Assembly (NCBI GenBank): GCA_016713175.1
Contig: JADJPQ010000026.1
Location: 476,865-540,864, forward strand
Direction: 5' to 3'
Origin: Planctomycetota bacterium
GTDB lineage: Bacteria > Planctomycetota > UBA1135 > UBA2386
DNA: 64,000 bases
A model generated the notes under the pieces. The model did no database searches, was not told where the DNA came from, and saw only the letters and a program-made list of their open reading frames with translations. Both the position numbers and the translations under genes were made by a program. Shown here piece after piece: positions 62,554 to 64,000 of the stretch (position 1 is the stretch's first letter; each line of letters opens with the position of its first letter).

Positions 62554-64000
62554 TCAGAACGATCCTGCCGTGGAGACTGATCGCCGGCGCCGACTGAACA
62601 GGCGCGCCAGCGGCGCCGCCACCACGACCAGACCGGCAGCGCCACCGCCAGCCAGCACCAGCAGCCATGGCCATCGCCACCTGCACGCCGATGCGGTCGC
62701 CGCGGTGGTCCGACCCGCCGTGACCATCCCCGCGAACGTCGCCCAGTAGTGCGGGTGCGTGTGCAGTGCCGCCGCCAGCACCAACCGCGCCGCGACCATC
62801 GCCTCCGACAGCGTCCTGTCCGGCCGCCAGCCGATGGTGGAACTGCGCCATCAGATCCGCGGTGGCCTGCTGATTGACTTCGGCGATCAGCGGCACGAGC
62901 GACCCGCGCGCCCGCCGAAAACGCGCCTTCGACCAGACGGGCGTTGCCTTCCTGACCGCGTTGTTCGCCAGCGCCGGCGCCCCACGCCGACAACACCACG
63001 GCCGTGCCCTGCAGGCGCAGCTCGGCAAAAACGCCGCCATTGCCACCAGCCCATCGCCGAGCAACAGCAGCGACTGCGACAGGAATCCCGGGCAATCGAC
63101 GGCATGGGCACTGATGTGCAACACCGCTGGCAGCGCCGCCACCGCGCTCGCCCAGCGCGCGAAGCGTCGCCTGTTTGCCGCCCCCTTGTGCCACCTCGCC
63201 GAGCGCTGCGGCTGCGGCATCGCCTTCGCGGCGGGGAGAACACCAGCCAGATCCAGCCGCAGCCGTTGCACTGCAGCTCCGGGTCACCCGCATCGTCGAG
63301 CACCAGCGACCGTCCGTTCGCCACCGGGCGCGCCACGCCACCAAACGCGCGACAGCCAGCGAGCGCGCGCGACAATCCGCACGGGTTCGAGCGGCGTGGT
63401 CGCCCGCTTCGACCGGCAACCGCGTCATCGCCGCATCGAGCGCGACGGCCAACCGTTCGCCGCATCGGGCCAGCACGGCCGGTGGCAGGAAGAACCGTAG
63501 AAGCCAGCGCCAATAGCGTTGGATCCGCGGTCGGCGCCGCCACCGCGGTGAATGCCTGCCGCTTGATGTGCGCGCGCGCCTGCTCGAATCGGCCCCAGTT
63601 CTAACGTCCCACCAGACGTCGGCTCCGCGCACCGAGACCACCCATGCCTGCTCCCGCCCGAGCCAGTAGCTTTAGCCGGAGTCTCGTTGCCACGTGTTCG
63701 CCGCAGAACGTCCGCAGCACCGACGCGTCAGGCACGCCGATCCGCGACGGCGCCGCTGCCGCGCGCGCGCGCAACGCACCGCCAGTTCCGCGTCGGCGCG
63801 CATCACCGCATCGGGCGACTCGGCCAACAGTCGCGCCATCGCCACCCGCTGCCAGATCCTGCGCCGGCACCAGCCCCCGGCTCCACTGCTGGCATCGAGC
63901 AGACTGCGCCCCGAAAGCCGAACTCCGCGCCGCCACCACCACCCACGGATCAGCGCCGGCAGCCTGCGGATCCGCAGCATGCCATCGATCGCGGTCAACT
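62554..64000 (-). pseudogene. CHAT-domain protease, frameshifted, 5' end outside window
   Basis: Reading three frames together on this strand gives a CHAT (caspase-like) domain. The His motif is LHISAHA (about 63104), followed by FLSQSLLLLGDG. Then come AVVLSAWGAGAGEQRGQEGN and GSLVPLIAEVNQQATADLMA with QFHHRLAAG, and near the end AARLVLAAALHTHPHYWATF. The last resembles the usual HPYYWA ending of CHAT domains. The catalytic Cys of LSAC is a Trp codon here (62982-62984), one base from Cys. A C-terminal transmembrane helix follows. N-terminal parts (RFEQARAHIKRQAF) are helical and TPR-like. Five or more frameshifts are needed, so enzymatic activity cannot be judged. Confidence 0.6.

Noticed and set aside
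1..64000. CRISPR arrays, insertion sequences, integrases, tRNA and rRNA genes
   Set aside because: None were seen on reading both strands: no regularly spaced repeats, no transposase or recombinase motifs and no conserved RNA stretches.

Overview
The window looks like chromosomal DNA of a member of the Planctomycetota. GC content is very high, roughly 65-70 % by eye. There are three long Ser/Thr protein kinases, one fused to a formylglycine-enzyme-like (FGE) domain and one to a WD40 propeller, an ECF sigma factor directly behind a kinase, a second ECF sigma factor fused to a membrane segment and a carboxypeptidase-regulatory-like region, a ThuA-like protein, several large secreted beta-propeller proteins, and a CHAT-type protease at the right edge. 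I saw no rRNA, tRNA, CRISPR array or insertion sequence.

Layout. 0-6.3 kb: 3' end of a carboxypeptidase-regulatory-like protein, a Dabb-fold protein, a secreted DUF6265-type protein, a ThuA/propeller protein and a secreted protein with a cysteine-rich, bacteriocin-like tail. 6.4-10.1 kb: kinase-FGE fusion plus ECF sigma factor. 10-17.1 kb: membrane proteins, a large secreted protein, an amidohydrolase and an unknown protein. 17.2-20.9 kb: kinase-WD40. 20.9-30.3 kb: a barrel-like protein with a small partner, a PLD nuclease, a PqqB-like hydrolase, a sensor kinase, an FAD enzyme and a SWIM-SNF2 helicase. 30.3-33.3 kb: the sigma-factor fusion, split by one frameshift. 33.4-37.2 kb: an MFS transporter and two secreted proteins. 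37.6-42.7 kb: a tightly overlapping set of aldolase/dehydrogenase, ABC transporter and, a little upstream, a pseudouridine synthase. 42.8-48.2 kb: an HD-GYP response regulator, a nucleotidyltransferase with a small partner, an FGE-like secreted protein and an RmlC-like cupin. 48.3-54.8 kb: an operon of three extracytoplasmic proteins with visibly lower GC, whose first gene is preceded by a heptanucleotide tandem repeat inside the signal-peptide coding region. 55-58.7 kb: a secreted protein, an RmlD-like reductase, a broken diacylglycerol-kinase-like gene and kdsA. 58.6-64 kb: a kinase, an FG-GAP protein and a CHAT protease, all carrying several frameshifts.

The most interesting points are the five perfect GTCGTCT repeats at 48327-48361. 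They lie behind a strong Shine-Dalgarno and ATG and leave the downstream 899-codon frame out of phase, while four or seven copies would restore a textbook signal peptide, so this looks like a phase-variable surface protein. Others are a C-terminal beta module shared by about six secreted proteins, a membrane-anchored ECF sigma fusion, and a set of Shine-Dalgarno-less genes with a TANNNT box 6-14 bases before the start codon. The last 6.5 kb contains so many single-base frameshifts, including a compensating pair inside a kinase motif, that sequence error near a contig end is more likely than decay. All functional statements come from reading the sequence; no database search was possible.
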